Assembly (NCBI GenBank): GCA_947587115.1
Contig: CANPXY010000051.1
Span: 1-8,699 of the forward strand
Source of the DNA: an uncultured Bacilli bacterium
GTDB lineage: Bacteria > Bacillota_I > Bacilli_A > RF39 > UBA660
DNA length: 8,699 nt
Direction: 5' to 3'
Positions 1 to 6,202 of the stretch are shown here, piece by piece. The notes under the pieces are model-generated. The model had not been told where the DNA came from, searched no databases, and worked only from the letters and a program-made list of their open reading frames with translations. The position numbers and the translations under genes are program-made. Every line of letters starts with the position of its first letter. Position 1 is the first letter of the stretch.

Positions 1-6
1 GTTATT

Positions 7-1707
7 ATGAATATTACAAAACCAGTCGAAACAAAGATTATTGTTTTAGGCGGTTTAGGTGAAGTCGGAAAAAACATGTATTGTGTAATGCATGGGAACG
101 AAATTGTTATTATTGATGCGGGAGTTAGTTTTCCTGAGGGGGAACTGTTAGGAATTGATTATGTTTTACCAGATTATACGTTCTTAAAACAAAATCAAGA
201 AAAAATTAAGGCGTTGATCATCACCCATGGGCATGAGGATCATATTGGGGGTATTCCTTTTTTATTACAGACAGTGGATATTCCTGCCATCTATGCGCCA
301 AATCAGGCCAAAGAATTGATCGCCTTAAAGTTAGCGGATCGTAATATTCGCTATGATCATCTATATGTCTATACCGACGAAACTAAACTGAAATTTAAGA
401 ACATCGAGGTCGAATTTTTCCGAACGACCCATTCCATTCCTGATTCCCATGGAATCTGTGTTTCAACGCCCAATGGAAGAATTGTAACCACGGGAGACTT
501 CAAATTCGATTTGACACCGATTGGTCCAATGGCGGATTTACACAAAATGGCTGAAATTGGCAAACGGGGTGTCGAACTTTTAATCAGCGACAGTACCAAT
601 GCCTTAAATGAAGGAATGTCGATGAGTGAGTCGAAGGTCGATGGAGCTCTATCTGATATATTCGACCGCTATCAAAATAACCGTATCATCATTGCCACTT
701 TCGCTTCGAACATCTATCGCTTAAAACACATTATCGAAACTTGCTACAAACATAACCGTAAAATCTGTGTCTTTGGTAGAAGCATGGAAAACAATATCGA
801 AATTTCTATCAAAGGAGGTTATATCAATCATAAGGAATTGCTTATTACCCCAGAAGAAGCCAATCATCTTAAACCTGGGGAAGTGACCATTCTTTGTACG
901 GGAAGTCAAGGAGAACCGCTGGCGGCATTATCGCGGATTGCCGATGGAACACACAAACAAATTCAATTACGCCCAGACGATATTGTCATCTTCTCATCTA
1001 GTGCGATCCCAGGAAATGCACTTAGCATCTCTAAGACCATCAACAAGCTTTATCTAAAGGGTGTCAAAGTATTCACAAACACTTCTCTATCAGATTTACA
1101 TACCTCTGGTCATGCAAACATCGAAGAATTAAAATTGATGATCCGCTTGATCCAACCGAAATATTTGATGCCTTTCCATGGAGATTATCGTATGCTTAAA
1201 AATCATGCGAATATCGGAATTGAATGCGATATTCCCAAAGAAAATACATTCGTCTTACAAAATGGAGATATCTTGACCATGGTTAAAGGAAAGATCTATA
1301 AAGATGGCAATATTCCTGCTCCTGATGTATACGTAGACGGAAATCGTATCGGAGAAATCGGTGGAACCGTTTTACGAGATCGTAAAATTATGGCAAGTGA
1401 TGGAATCTTAGTAGTCATCGCCAATATCAACATGAAAAAGCGGGAACTGTTGATCAAACCGAATATCACTACACGTGGGTTCATTTTAATCAACGAAAAC
1501 GAAGAGCTCATTCATAAAATCGAAAATATCGCAACAGAATCCATCAAAGATAAACTAAAAGATCCAACCGTAACATTTCAAGATATCAAATCGCAAGTTA
1601 TTACAGACTTAGTTCCTTATATTTATGATTTGACGGGAAGAAAGCCTATTATCTTGCCTGTGATTTTGGACATCAAAAAAGATCAATCTGAAGTAAATTC
1701 TAAATAG
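7..1707 (+). CDS. rnjA: Ribonuclease J (J1-type), metallo-beta-lactamase/beta-CASP family
   Basis: A 566-residue protein, close to the usual length of about 555 for firmicute RNase J. This enzyme degrades RNA 5'-to-3' and also cuts internally in mRNA turnover and rRNA maturation. The zinc-binding motif HGHEDHIGG is at residues 74-82, followed by H142 (in TTHSIPDSHG) and D164 (in TTGDFKFD). The beta-CASP region has HTSGHA at 365-370 and PFHGDYR at 389-395. The C-terminal RNase J domain follows from about residue 450. All expected catalytic ligands are present, so it should be active; this favours the J1 form over the less active J2 paralogue. The ATG at position 7 gives the family's normal N-terminus (KIIVLGGLGEVGKN), but only six bases precede it, so promoter and ribosome binding site are outside the window. 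It converges on the gene at 1719-2612 and ends inside the left half of their shared terminator hairpin. Confidence 0.96.
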   Translation: MNITKPVETKIIVLGGLGEVGKNMYCVMHGNEIVIIDAGVSFPEGELLGIDYVLPDYTFLKQNQEKIKALIITHGHEDHIGGIPFLLQTVDIPAIYAPNQAKELIALKLADRNIRYDHLYVYTDETKLKFKNIEVEFFRTTHSIPDSHGICVSTPNGRIVTTGDFKFDLTPIGPMADLHKMAEIGKRGVELLISDSTNALNEGMSMSESKVDGALSDIFDRYQNNRIIIATFASNIYRLKHIIETCYKHNRKICVFGRSMENNIEISIKGGYINHKELLITPEEANHLKPGEVTILCTGSQGEPLAALSRIADGTHKQIQLRPDDIVIFSSSAIPGNALSISKTINKLYLKGVKVFTNTSLSDLHTSGHANIEELKLMIRLIQPKYLMPFHGDYRMLKNHANIGIECDIPKENTFVLQNGDILTMVKGKIYKDGNIPAPDVYVDGNRIGEIGGTVLRDRKIMASDGILVVIANINMKKRELLIKPNITTRGFILINENEELIHKIENIATESIKDKLKDPTVTFQDIKSQVITDLVPYIYDLTGRKPIILPVILDIKKDQSEVNSK

Positions 1708-1737
1708 TATACTTCACTTCAGTCTTGATCTTTTTTT
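1675..1737. terminator. Bidirectional intrinsic terminator between convergent genes
   Basis: AAAAAAGATCAA at 1675-1686 is an exact inverted repeat of 1725-1736. Inside it, CTGAAGT (1688-1694) pairs with ACTTCAG (1716-1722), leaving a loop of about 21 bases. The outer stem ends in a T-run on each strand (1731-1737 on plus; the A-run 1675-1680 on minus), so it can terminate RNase J transcripts from the left and the 297-residue gene from the right. The stem reaches into both coding regions, so both C-termini contain KKDQ. Confidence 0.85.
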
Positions 1738-2612
1738 ACTTTTGATTTAGGAAATTTATTCATATAAGACATCTGCTTGGTCTTTTGATAGAACTCTTGT
1801 TGATTCTTATCTAAAACGTGATCCTGATAGTAACAACAGCGATCAATTACTAATTGTATCTTATCTTGATCTTGATAGACAAAAGCAGATGCATCTTCAA
1901 TATCATCACAGGATTCAATCAACTTCAACATGGCTTGATCTTCTTTGGCCACAGGAGTTTCATTTAGCAGTGCCTTCCCTTTCATAAAGTAATAGTAATT
2001 CTTAAGCAATGCTTGAATCGTCAACTGCGCTGTATCTGGTTCATATTTATTCTTAATTAAATCGGTTAAAACATATAGAATATGTTCACGATAGGGCCAC
2101 ACACTTTGCAAGGCCTCATACTGATCGTAAAATTCATTTTCTGCTTTTTGAGTTGGGTCTTTTGGATAATTGATGCGATGTAAAACCTCATCACATTCAA
2201 AGAATGGATCGAATCTACTATAGATGTTTGCAAATTTACTATGAGCGATTGCTTCATAGATGCAATCTGTAGAATTTTCTGTACGTTCTGCTTTATCGAG
2301 CGTACATTCAACTGTCTCTTCGAAAAAGTACGGATTTTCAGTAAAACGGTCGATGGCCTCTTCGACATCCACTTGTTGAAACCATTGGGATACTGCCTCG
2401 TTTTCTACAATGTTTTGGAAATTTTCTTCTACATAATTAATCATCAATACACCAACAAACATCTCAAAAATATGTCTTGGCTGACTTTTAAGATCATCAA
2501 AAAGATGCTGCAAACATTCATCGACATCTTCGTATTTTTCACTATAAAATTCATATTTTTTACTTAAGGTTTCTGTAACAATATCTAGACAAGTTTTGTA
2601 TCTGATCTTCAT
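1719..2612 (-). CDS. Unrecognised acidic cytoplasmic protein, 297 residues
   Basis: I do not recognise a family. From the ATG at 2612-2610 the protein is 297 residues with no signal peptide or clear membrane segment. It looks mostly helical and is rich in Asp, Glu, Tyr and Gln, ending in a short basic tail (KSKVKKDQD). Segments such as DVDECLQHLFDDLKSQ and YYYFMKGKALLNE suggest a compact helical fold, but no catalytic motif stands out. The frame extends upstream to a TTG at 2666-2664, but that codon lies upstream of the promoter found here (2634-2662), so the ATG is preferred; a G-rich stretch (GGGG at 2624-2621) lies 8 bases before it. The gene has its own promoter, is separated by a terminator from the surface operon, and shares a convergent terminator with RNase J. 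It could be a conserved lineage-specific protein; its function is unknown. Confidence 0.82.
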   Translation of the reverse strand: MKIRYKTCLDIVTETLSKKYEFYSEKYEDVDECLQHLFDDLKSQPRHIFEMFVGVLMINYVEENFQNIVENEAVSQWFQQVDVEEAIDRFTENPYFFEETVECTLDKAERTENSTDCIYEAIAHSKFANIYSRFDPFFECDEVLHRINYPKDPTQKAENEFYDQYEALQSVWPYREHILYVLTDLIKNKYEPDTAQLTIQALLKNYYYFMKGKALLNETPVAKEDQAMLKLIESCDDIEDASAFVYQDQDKIQLVIDRCCYYQDHVLDKNQQEFYQKTKQMSYMNKFPKSKVKKDQD

Positions 2613-2633
2613 ACTCCCATCCCCTGTACCTAT

Positions 2634-2662
2634 ATCATAACACTGCTTTACAATTCTTACAA
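2634..2662 (-). promoter_or_regulatory. Sigma-A-type promoter for the 297-residue gene
   Basis: On the minus strand, TTGTAA (2662-2657) is followed after 17 bases by TATGAT (2639-2634), preceded by TGT, which makes an extended -10 element. Transcription would start near 2627, about 15 bases upstream of the ATG at 2612. The -35 element abuts the U-rich tail of the preceding terminator. Confidence 0.7.
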
Positions 2663-2666
2663 GCAA

Positions 2667-2692
2667 GAAAAAGAGTGATGGCTGAACTCTTT
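2667..2692 (-). terminator. Intrinsic terminator of the surface-protein operon
   Basis: On the minus strand AAAGAGT (2692-2686), a 9-base loop and ACTCTTT (2676-2670) form a 7-bp stem followed by a T-rich tail (TTTTTCTT). The stem overlaps the TAA stop of the 150-residue gene, so the operon ends directly after its last gene. Confidence 0.75.
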
Positions 2693-3143
2693 AATTATTT
2701 ACTTTAATTCTAATTTCTGCTCCTGCTTGCCCTACAATATTACTGTCTTCATCTAAGGCATTGAAGTATGCGATGGCTTTATAAGTACCTGCTTTTAATT
2801 TTTTACCTAATTTGATATTTTTAATCTCTTCTCCTGGCTGTAGTACACTCGATTTATAAACTTCTGTTCCATCTTCCAAATTAATACTTACATAGAGGGG
2901 ATAAACATTATTTTTTTTGTTTTGAATATTGGCTTTACCAGAACTACTTCCATTGTCGAATTCAATAAAAGCATTGATTTTGATTGCGAGTTGGCTGTCA
3001 GGTAGTTTGTCTTCTGTTGTTGCATCATCATGAATTTTATCAATCTTATCTAGGACACCACTCATGCTTAGACCGAGGCCAATTAAACCTGCTCCGGCAA
3101 CGGTGCAGAGCGTTCCTGCGATAAACTTCTTCGTGATCTTCAT
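2691..3143 (-). CDS. Small membrane-anchored extracellular beta-domain protein, 150 residues
   Basis: The protein starts with a short basic end (MKITKKF) and one hydrophobic segment, about residues 7-30 (FIAGTLCTVAGAGLIGLGLS). This is a signal anchor or an uncleaved signal peptide; no lipobox or LPXTG motif is visible. After a charged linker (31-50), about 100 residues form an Ig-like beta-rich domain: NIQNKKNNVYPLYVSINLED (72-91), LQPGEEI (101-107), then LKAGTYKAIAYF (116-127) and VGQAGAEIRIKV (137-148). By recollection only, small exported proteins of this style occur in accessory operons of gut firmicutes; no family name is claimed. The ATG at 3143-3141 follows the upstream TAA by one base, so translation is probably coupled. 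A TTG five codons earlier (3158-3156) overlaps the upstream gene and sits too close to AAGGAA to be a good start. An A8 run lies at the NIQNKKNN codons. Confidence 0.8.
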   Translation of the reverse strand: MKITKKFIAGTLCTVAGAGLIGLGLSMSGVLDKIDKIHDDATTEDKLPDSQLAIKINAFIEFDNGSSSGKANIQNKKNNVYPLYVSINLEDGTEVYKSSVLQPGEEIKNIKLGKKLKAGTYKAIAYFNALDEDSNIVGQAGAEIRIKVNN

Positions 3144-3144
3144 A

Positions 3145-4215
3145 TTAATTCTTTTCAATTCCTTGATTAATAACGGCTCCTACTCTTCCCACATAATTCT
3201 CATCAACATTTTGTGCGCGAGCAACAAGCTGGCATTCCATACCCATATAATATGTTCCAGAAGAAAGTTCTGCTAAATCAACAGGATAAACAGTGTAGGA
3301 AGCAATTTCTGGTGAAAAAGTACTTGAAGTATGAGTTTCTCCACTACCCAATTTCTTTGTATATACATTTCCATCATCAGATACTATCGTAATTTCATTT
3401 GTATATGATGAAAGATCATATGATTGAATATTATCTAATTGTGTCGAATCATAATATATACCTACAACAACGTACCAATTTCCTTGATTTGATTTGTTGA
3501 TCTGAATATGTGTATTTTTGAGTCCTTTAAATTCAGGAGCTAGATTACTCCATGATGCTCCGTTTACTGTATCTTCAGAAGCAGTAAATACGACCGTTAT
3601 CGCATATTTGAAAGTTTGATTGGTATTTTCCCACGCATATCCTACATAAGGAATAATTTCGAAATACCCTTCGTCACTTTTTTCCTCGCCAGAACCATTC
3701 GTCAATGTGCTTACATCAAGAGTATCCCCATTTTGAAGAGTAATAGGGTCATCTCCATGACCTCCTACACCAGGATTGGCAGCTGCTAAATTTCCTAAAT
3801 TGACTTCAGTACTTGGTTGAATATTTTTGCCTTCAAATTGATGTGTATGATTCGTAACATAAAACCCTATTTTTGATTTCGTGTCTTCTATTCCGGCACT
3901 ACTCATAGAGGCATTTTCATCAGCTGAAATAAAATTAGATGGGGCACCTGGTGTCTGAGACGTGATATTAGTGATTTTGGCTGATGCCGGAACATTACTA
4001 TTGTTTTTAATCTCAAGATAAGTTGAGTTGGCTGTACCTTTGTTAACATCAACATTGATGTCCGCTTTGATCGTAGCTACTGCGTCAATTGCTACATTTC
4101 CTGTAATTTTTACTCCTACAGTTGGATCTTCTGCCATAACTGGCATGGTACTTAGTGCTGTACCGAGAACTAATAAACTGGCTATTATTTTTTTCGTTTT
4201 TTTCATTTCTTTCAT
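3145..4215 (-). CDS. Exported beta-rich surface protein, 356 residues, family not recognised
   Basis: Residues 1-28 form a clear Sec signal peptide: a Lys-rich start (MKEMKKTKK), a hydrophobic core (IIASLLVLGTAL), and a likely cleavage after VMA, before EDP. The mature protein looks like two beta-rich parts. Residues about 30-210 include YLEIKNNSNVPASAKITNIT (66-85), typical of a beta-sandwich surface protein. Residues about 230-356 include IQINKSNQGNWYVVVGIYY and end with LSSGTYYMGMECQL and YVGRVGAVIN. There is no LPXTG, no C-terminal membrane segment and no clear WxL motif, so it is probably secreted or held by a partner, perhaps the 150-residue protein encoded one base downstream. The ATG at 4215 is chosen because AAGGAG (4227-4222) precedes it by 6 bases; the next in-frame ATG (4206) is too far. 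It lies downstream of a leader with a G9 tract and hairpins, so expression may vary by phase. Confidence 0.85.
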   Translation of the reverse strand: MKEMKKTKKIIASLLVLGTALSTMPVMAEDPTVGVKITGNVAIDAVATIKADINVDVNKGTANSTYLEIKNNSNVPASAKITNITSQTPGAPSNFISADENASMSSAGIEDTKSKIGFYVTNHTHQFEGKNIQPSTEVNLGNLAAANPGVGGHGDDPITLQNGDTLDVSTLTNGSGEEKSDEGYFEIIPYVGYAWENTNQTFKYAITVVFTASEDTVNGASWSNLAPEFKGLKNTHIQINKSNQGNWYVVVGIYYDSTQLDNIQSYDLSSYTNEITIVSDDGNVYTKKLGSGETHTSSTFSPEIASYTVYPVDLAELSSGTYYMGMECQLVARAQNVDENYVGRVGAVINQGIEKN

Positions 4216-4275
4216 TTTTTTCTCCTTCTTTCTTTTCTTTTATTTATTTTTTTACTGCTTGTTGTTTTCATGATT

Positions 4276-4434
4276 TCAACTACTATAGCTCACGTCCTTT
4301 CTAGGACACGAAAAAGACAAGATATTTCTATCTTGTTCGGTCTTTTGAGGGCAATAAGAACAGATTAAATCTCTAGAAACTGCCCCCCCCCGGTTAGCAA
4401 ATAAGTTATAAGTAATTCGACTCTGTTCTTTCAT
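4276..4434 (-). CDS. 52-codon leader ORF containing a G9 tract (candidate phase-variable leader peptide)
   Basis: This small ORF starts at an ATG (4434-4432) with AAGGAG (4449-4444) nine bases upstream, and lies about 30 bases downstream of a good promoter. It reads MKEQSRITYNLFANR, then crosses nine consecutive G (4391-4383) and runs to TGA at 4278-4276. The C-terminal part has C25-x2-C28-P and C43-P, a partial zinc-ribbon look, but three cysteines alone do not make a convincing site. With ten G it stops after 20 residues (TAG at 4375-4373); with eight it stops after 22 (TAA at 4367-4365). Because it overlaps RNA hairpins and ends 60 bases before the surface-protein gene, it may act as a regulatory leader whose translation state matters more than its product. 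It could instead be a functional small protein or a chance ORF. I know no homologue. Confidence 0.5.
   Translation of the reverse strand: MKEQSRITYNLFANRGGAVSRDLICSYCPQKTEQDRNILSFSCPRKDVSYSS
4291..4310 (-). promoter_or_regulatory. Second leader hairpin
   Basis: On the minus strand GTCCT (4307-4303) and AGGAC (4298-4294) pair exactly around an AGAA loop. The stem extends outward by two G-U wobbles and one C-G pair. It is not followed by a U-run, so it is not a terminator. It sits directly after the first hairpin and inside the end of the 52-codon ORF, suggesting a structured leader element; its role is unknown. Confidence 0.55.
4311..4346 (-). terminator. Candidate leader attenuator hairpin upstream of the surface operon
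   Basis: On the minus strand CAAGATA (4335-4329), loop GAAA, and TATCTTG (4324-4318) form a perfect 7-bp stem. A further outer pairing is AAAAGA (4346-4341) with TCTTTT (4317-4312), with CCGAA bulged on one side. The downstream arm is followed by T-rich sequence (TCTTTTT), as in an intrinsic terminator. The stem is AT-rich, so termination may be partial. It lies inside the 52-codon ORF, where translating ribosomes would disrupt it; the stops used in the out-of-frame versions lie about 20-30 bases upstream, leaving it free to fold. Confidence 0.5.
4356..4430 (-). repeat. 9-bp inverted repeat enclosing the G-tract
   Basis: AAGAACAGA at 4356-4364 is the exact reverse complement of TCTGTTCTT at 4422-4430, with 57 bases between that include the G9 run. 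In the leader RNA this could form a long-range stem whose 5' arm begins two bases after the ATG of the 52-codon ORF. It may affect initiation or be another layer of leader structure. Nine bp could also arise by chance. Confidence 0.5.
4383..4391 (-). repeat. G9 homopolymer tract (C9 on plus strand)
   Basis: Nine C in a row on the plus strand, that is nine G in the coding sense of the 52-codon ORF. Such a run is rare in AT-rich DNA and is a classic slippage-prone contingency tract. The ORF is open only for this length modulo three. Confidence 0.93.
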
Positions 4435-4469
4435 TTTGCACAACTCCTTTTTATTTTTTTTACATTTTC

Positions 4470-4499
4470 ACTATAACACAAGCTTGCCCTGCTTTACAA
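4470..4499 (-). promoter_or_regulatory. Sigma-A-type promoter of the surface-protein operon
   Basis: On the minus strand TTGTAA (4499-4494) is followed after 18 bases by TATAGT (4475-4470), preceded by TGT as an extended -10. Transcription would start near 4463, some 29 bases before the ATG of the 52-codon ORF and about 250 bases before the 356-residue gene. It lies just downstream of the rny terminator, so the operon is independently transcribed. Confidence 0.7.
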
Positions 4500-4507
4500 T
4501 ATTTATC

Positions 4508-4541
4508 AAAAAAAAGTCAACCGCTTTACAGCAAGTTGACT
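4508..4541 (-). terminator. Intrinsic terminator of rny
   Basis: On the minus strand AGTCAAC (4541-4535) pairs with GTTGACT (4521-4515), with an inner GCT/AGC stem around GTAA, followed by eight T (4515-4508). It begins 8 bases after the rny stop codon. Confidence 0.88.
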
Positions 4542-4548
4542 GTCTATT

Positions 4549-6099
4549 TTATTTTGCTTCTTCTTGAGCTCTCGTCTCACGAATAACGGTAACCTTAATG
4601 GTACCAGGATATTGCATTGTCGATTCGATCTTTTCTTTGATATCTCGTGCAATCTTGTGACTGGTCAAATCATCGATCTCCTCAGGTTTGACAATCACTC
4701 GAAGTTCACGACCTGCTTGTACTGCAAAGGTCTTGTCAACACCTTTCATATCATTTGCAATCTGTTCTAGTTGTTCCAAACGTTTGATATAGTTTTCTAA
4801 CGAATCGTTTCTTGCTCCAGGACGAGATGCACTTAGTGCATCCGCAATGGCTACTAAAACTGCGATGACACTTGTTGCTTCTTTATCCCCATGGTGAGAT
4901 GCGATGGAATTGACCACCACTTCATTTTCGTGATATTTGCGGGCAAGTTTTTCGCCAATTTCGATATGGCTTCCTTCTACTTCATGATCGATTGCTTTTC
5001 CAATATCGTGAAGAAGTCCTGCACGTTTCGCTAAATTGACATTTTCTCCTAATTCAGAGGCAAGTAGTCCTGCAAGCTGGGCTACTTCGATGGAATGTTG
5101 AAGCGCATTCTGTCCATAGCTGGTTCTAAAATGTAGACGTCCAACCGTCTCGATCAATTTTGGATCCATCTTGGTAATTCCAAGTTCAAATAAAGCCTCA
5201 TTTCCATATTCTGTCATCTTATTTTTCATATCTTTAGAAACTTTGTCATAAAGTTCCTCGATTCTCGTTGGGTGAATACGTCCGTCCTTGATCAAAGTCT
5301 CTAGCGTAACACGAGCGATTTCACGGCGTAGTGGATCGAAACTGGATAATACGACGGCTTCTGGTGTATCATCAATGATGAGATCTACTCCCGTAATAGC
5401 TTCGATCGTACGGATATTTCTACCTTCTCTACCGATGATTCTACCTTTCATTTCATCGTTTGGAAGATTGACTACGGTTACAGTCTGTTCATTGGCAACA
5501 TCGGCAGCATATTTCTGCATCGATAGTACCAAAAGATCCTTCGCCTTTTTATCTGCTTGAAGTTTTGCTTCTTGTTCTTGTTCTTTCATATAAGCAGCAA
5601 TTTCTTTCGCCATATCTTCTTCGACGCGGGTCATAATCATCGCTTTGGCTTTTTCTTTACTAAAGTTTGCTATTTCTTGCAACATATCTAATTGTTGTTG
5701 CTTAATTTCTTCCACTTTACCTTGTTCATCTTGAATTTCTTTGGATTTCTCAGTTAATTTTTCTTCTCTTTCATCGAGCGTTGCTTCTCTTTTTTGATAC
5801 AATTCATCTCTTTTATCAATATTTTTTTCGCGTTGCATCAAACGCTCTTCTGACTCTTTTAATTCTGCTTTTTTCTCTTTAATTTCTTTTTCTGTTTCTA
5901 ATTTTATTTTATGTGCTTCTTCTTTTGCTTCTAACACAGATTCACGTTTATGCTTTTCTGCTTCTTTTCTAGCATTCTCAATAAGCACTTCGGCTTTGTG
6001 AGATGCGTTATTTTCTTTGAAATAGTTAAAAATAAAACTGATGACTGCTCCAATAGCTAATCCGATGATAACGAGTAAAATGGAAAGCATAATATTCAT
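4549..6099 (-). CDS. rny: Ribonuclease Y
   Basis: A 516-residue membrane-anchored endoribonuclease that starts bulk mRNA decay in firmicutes and acts with RNase J. The N-terminal membrane segment is about residues 4-27 (MLSILLVIIGLAIGAVISFI). A long charged coiled coil rich in Lys and Glu follows, about 30-190. The KH RNA-binding domain carries GRIIGREGRN at 219-228. The HD hydrolase domain has LQHS (H335), the HD pair H364-D365 in LLHDIGK, and SHHGD at 401-405. Length matches the family (about 520). The start ATG has a strong site, GGAGGT (6111-6106), six bases upstream. A second ATG three codons later is less well spaced. The gene has its own consensus promoter at 6150-6178 and a terminator at 4508-4541, so it is probably monocistronic, though read-through from murE is possible because no terminator separates them. 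In Bacillus subtilis rny also lies near recA. Confidence 0.97.
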   Translation of the reverse strand: MNIMLSILLVIIGLAIGAVISFIFNYFKENNASHKAEVLIENARKEAEKHKRESVLEAKEEAHKIKLETEKEIKEKKAELKESEERLMQREKNIDKRDELYQKREATLDEREEKLTEKSKEIQDEQGKVEEIKQQQLDMLQEIANFSKEKAKAMIMTRVEEDMAKEIAAYMKEQEQEAKLQADKKAKDLLVLSMQKYAADVANEQTVTVVNLPNDEMKGRIIGREGRNIRTIEAITGVDLIIDDTPEAVVLSSFDPLRREIARVTLETLIKDGRIHPTRIEELYDKVSKDMKNKMTEYGNEALFELGITKMDPKLIETVGRLHFRTSYGQNALQHSIEVAQLAGLLASELGENVNLAKRAGLLHDIGKAIDHEVEGSHIEIGEKLARKYHENEVVVNSIASHHGDKEATSVIAVLVAIADALSASRPGARNDSLENYIKRLEQLEQIANDMKGVDKTFAVQAGRELRVIVKPEEIDDLTSHKIARDIKEKIESTMQYPGTIKVTVIRETRAQEEAK

Positions 6100-6149
6100 A
6101 GTTATACCTCCATTTCATCTATTAAAATTTTAAATCATTATCCAATTCT

Positions 6150-6178
6150 ATTTTAAAATTCTTTCTAATTGATGTCAA
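6150..6178 (-). promoter_or_regulatory. Consensus sigma-A promoter of rny
   Basis: On the minus strand a perfect TTGACA (6178-6173) is followed after 17 bases by TAAAAT (6155-6150). Transcription would start near 6143, giving a leader of about 44 bases. The -10 is part of the palindrome ATTTTAAAAT (6150-6159), and a second palindrome TTAAAATTTTAA (6122-6133) lies in the leader, so an AT-rich operator is possible. Confidence 0.85.
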
Positions 6179-6202
6179 GAGAAACATTTGTATGTAAAAA
6201 TA

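Noticed and set aside
2241..2567. 108-codon plus-strand open frame opposite the 297-residue gene
   Set aside because: Its hydrophobic, Phe- and Ile-rich product is what the complement of an acidic, Lys- and Glu-rich gene would give; no ribosome site was seen.
2613..2666. N-terminal extension of the 297-residue protein from a TTG at 2666
   Set aside because: The extension overlaps the -35 and -10 elements of the gene's own promoter and has no ribosome site; the ATG at 2612 fits a start of transcription near 2627.
3145..4215. LPXTG- or WxL-type wall anchoring of the 356-residue protein
   Set aside because: There is no LPXTG, no C-terminal hydrophobic segment and no convincing WxL motif pair.
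4282..4287. TATAGT on the minus strand as a second promoter just before the 356-residue gene
   Set aside because: No -35 match at 16-18 bases upstream and no TG extension; it falls beside the second hairpin.
4356..4430. The 9-bp inverted repeat as an invertible switch or transposon end
   Set aside because: The repeats are too short and close, no recombinase gene is nearby, and the interval holds no promoter.
6181..6202. A terminator between murE and rny
   Set aside because: Only a 4-bp ACAT/ATGT hairpin is present with no following T-run, so it is too weak to call.
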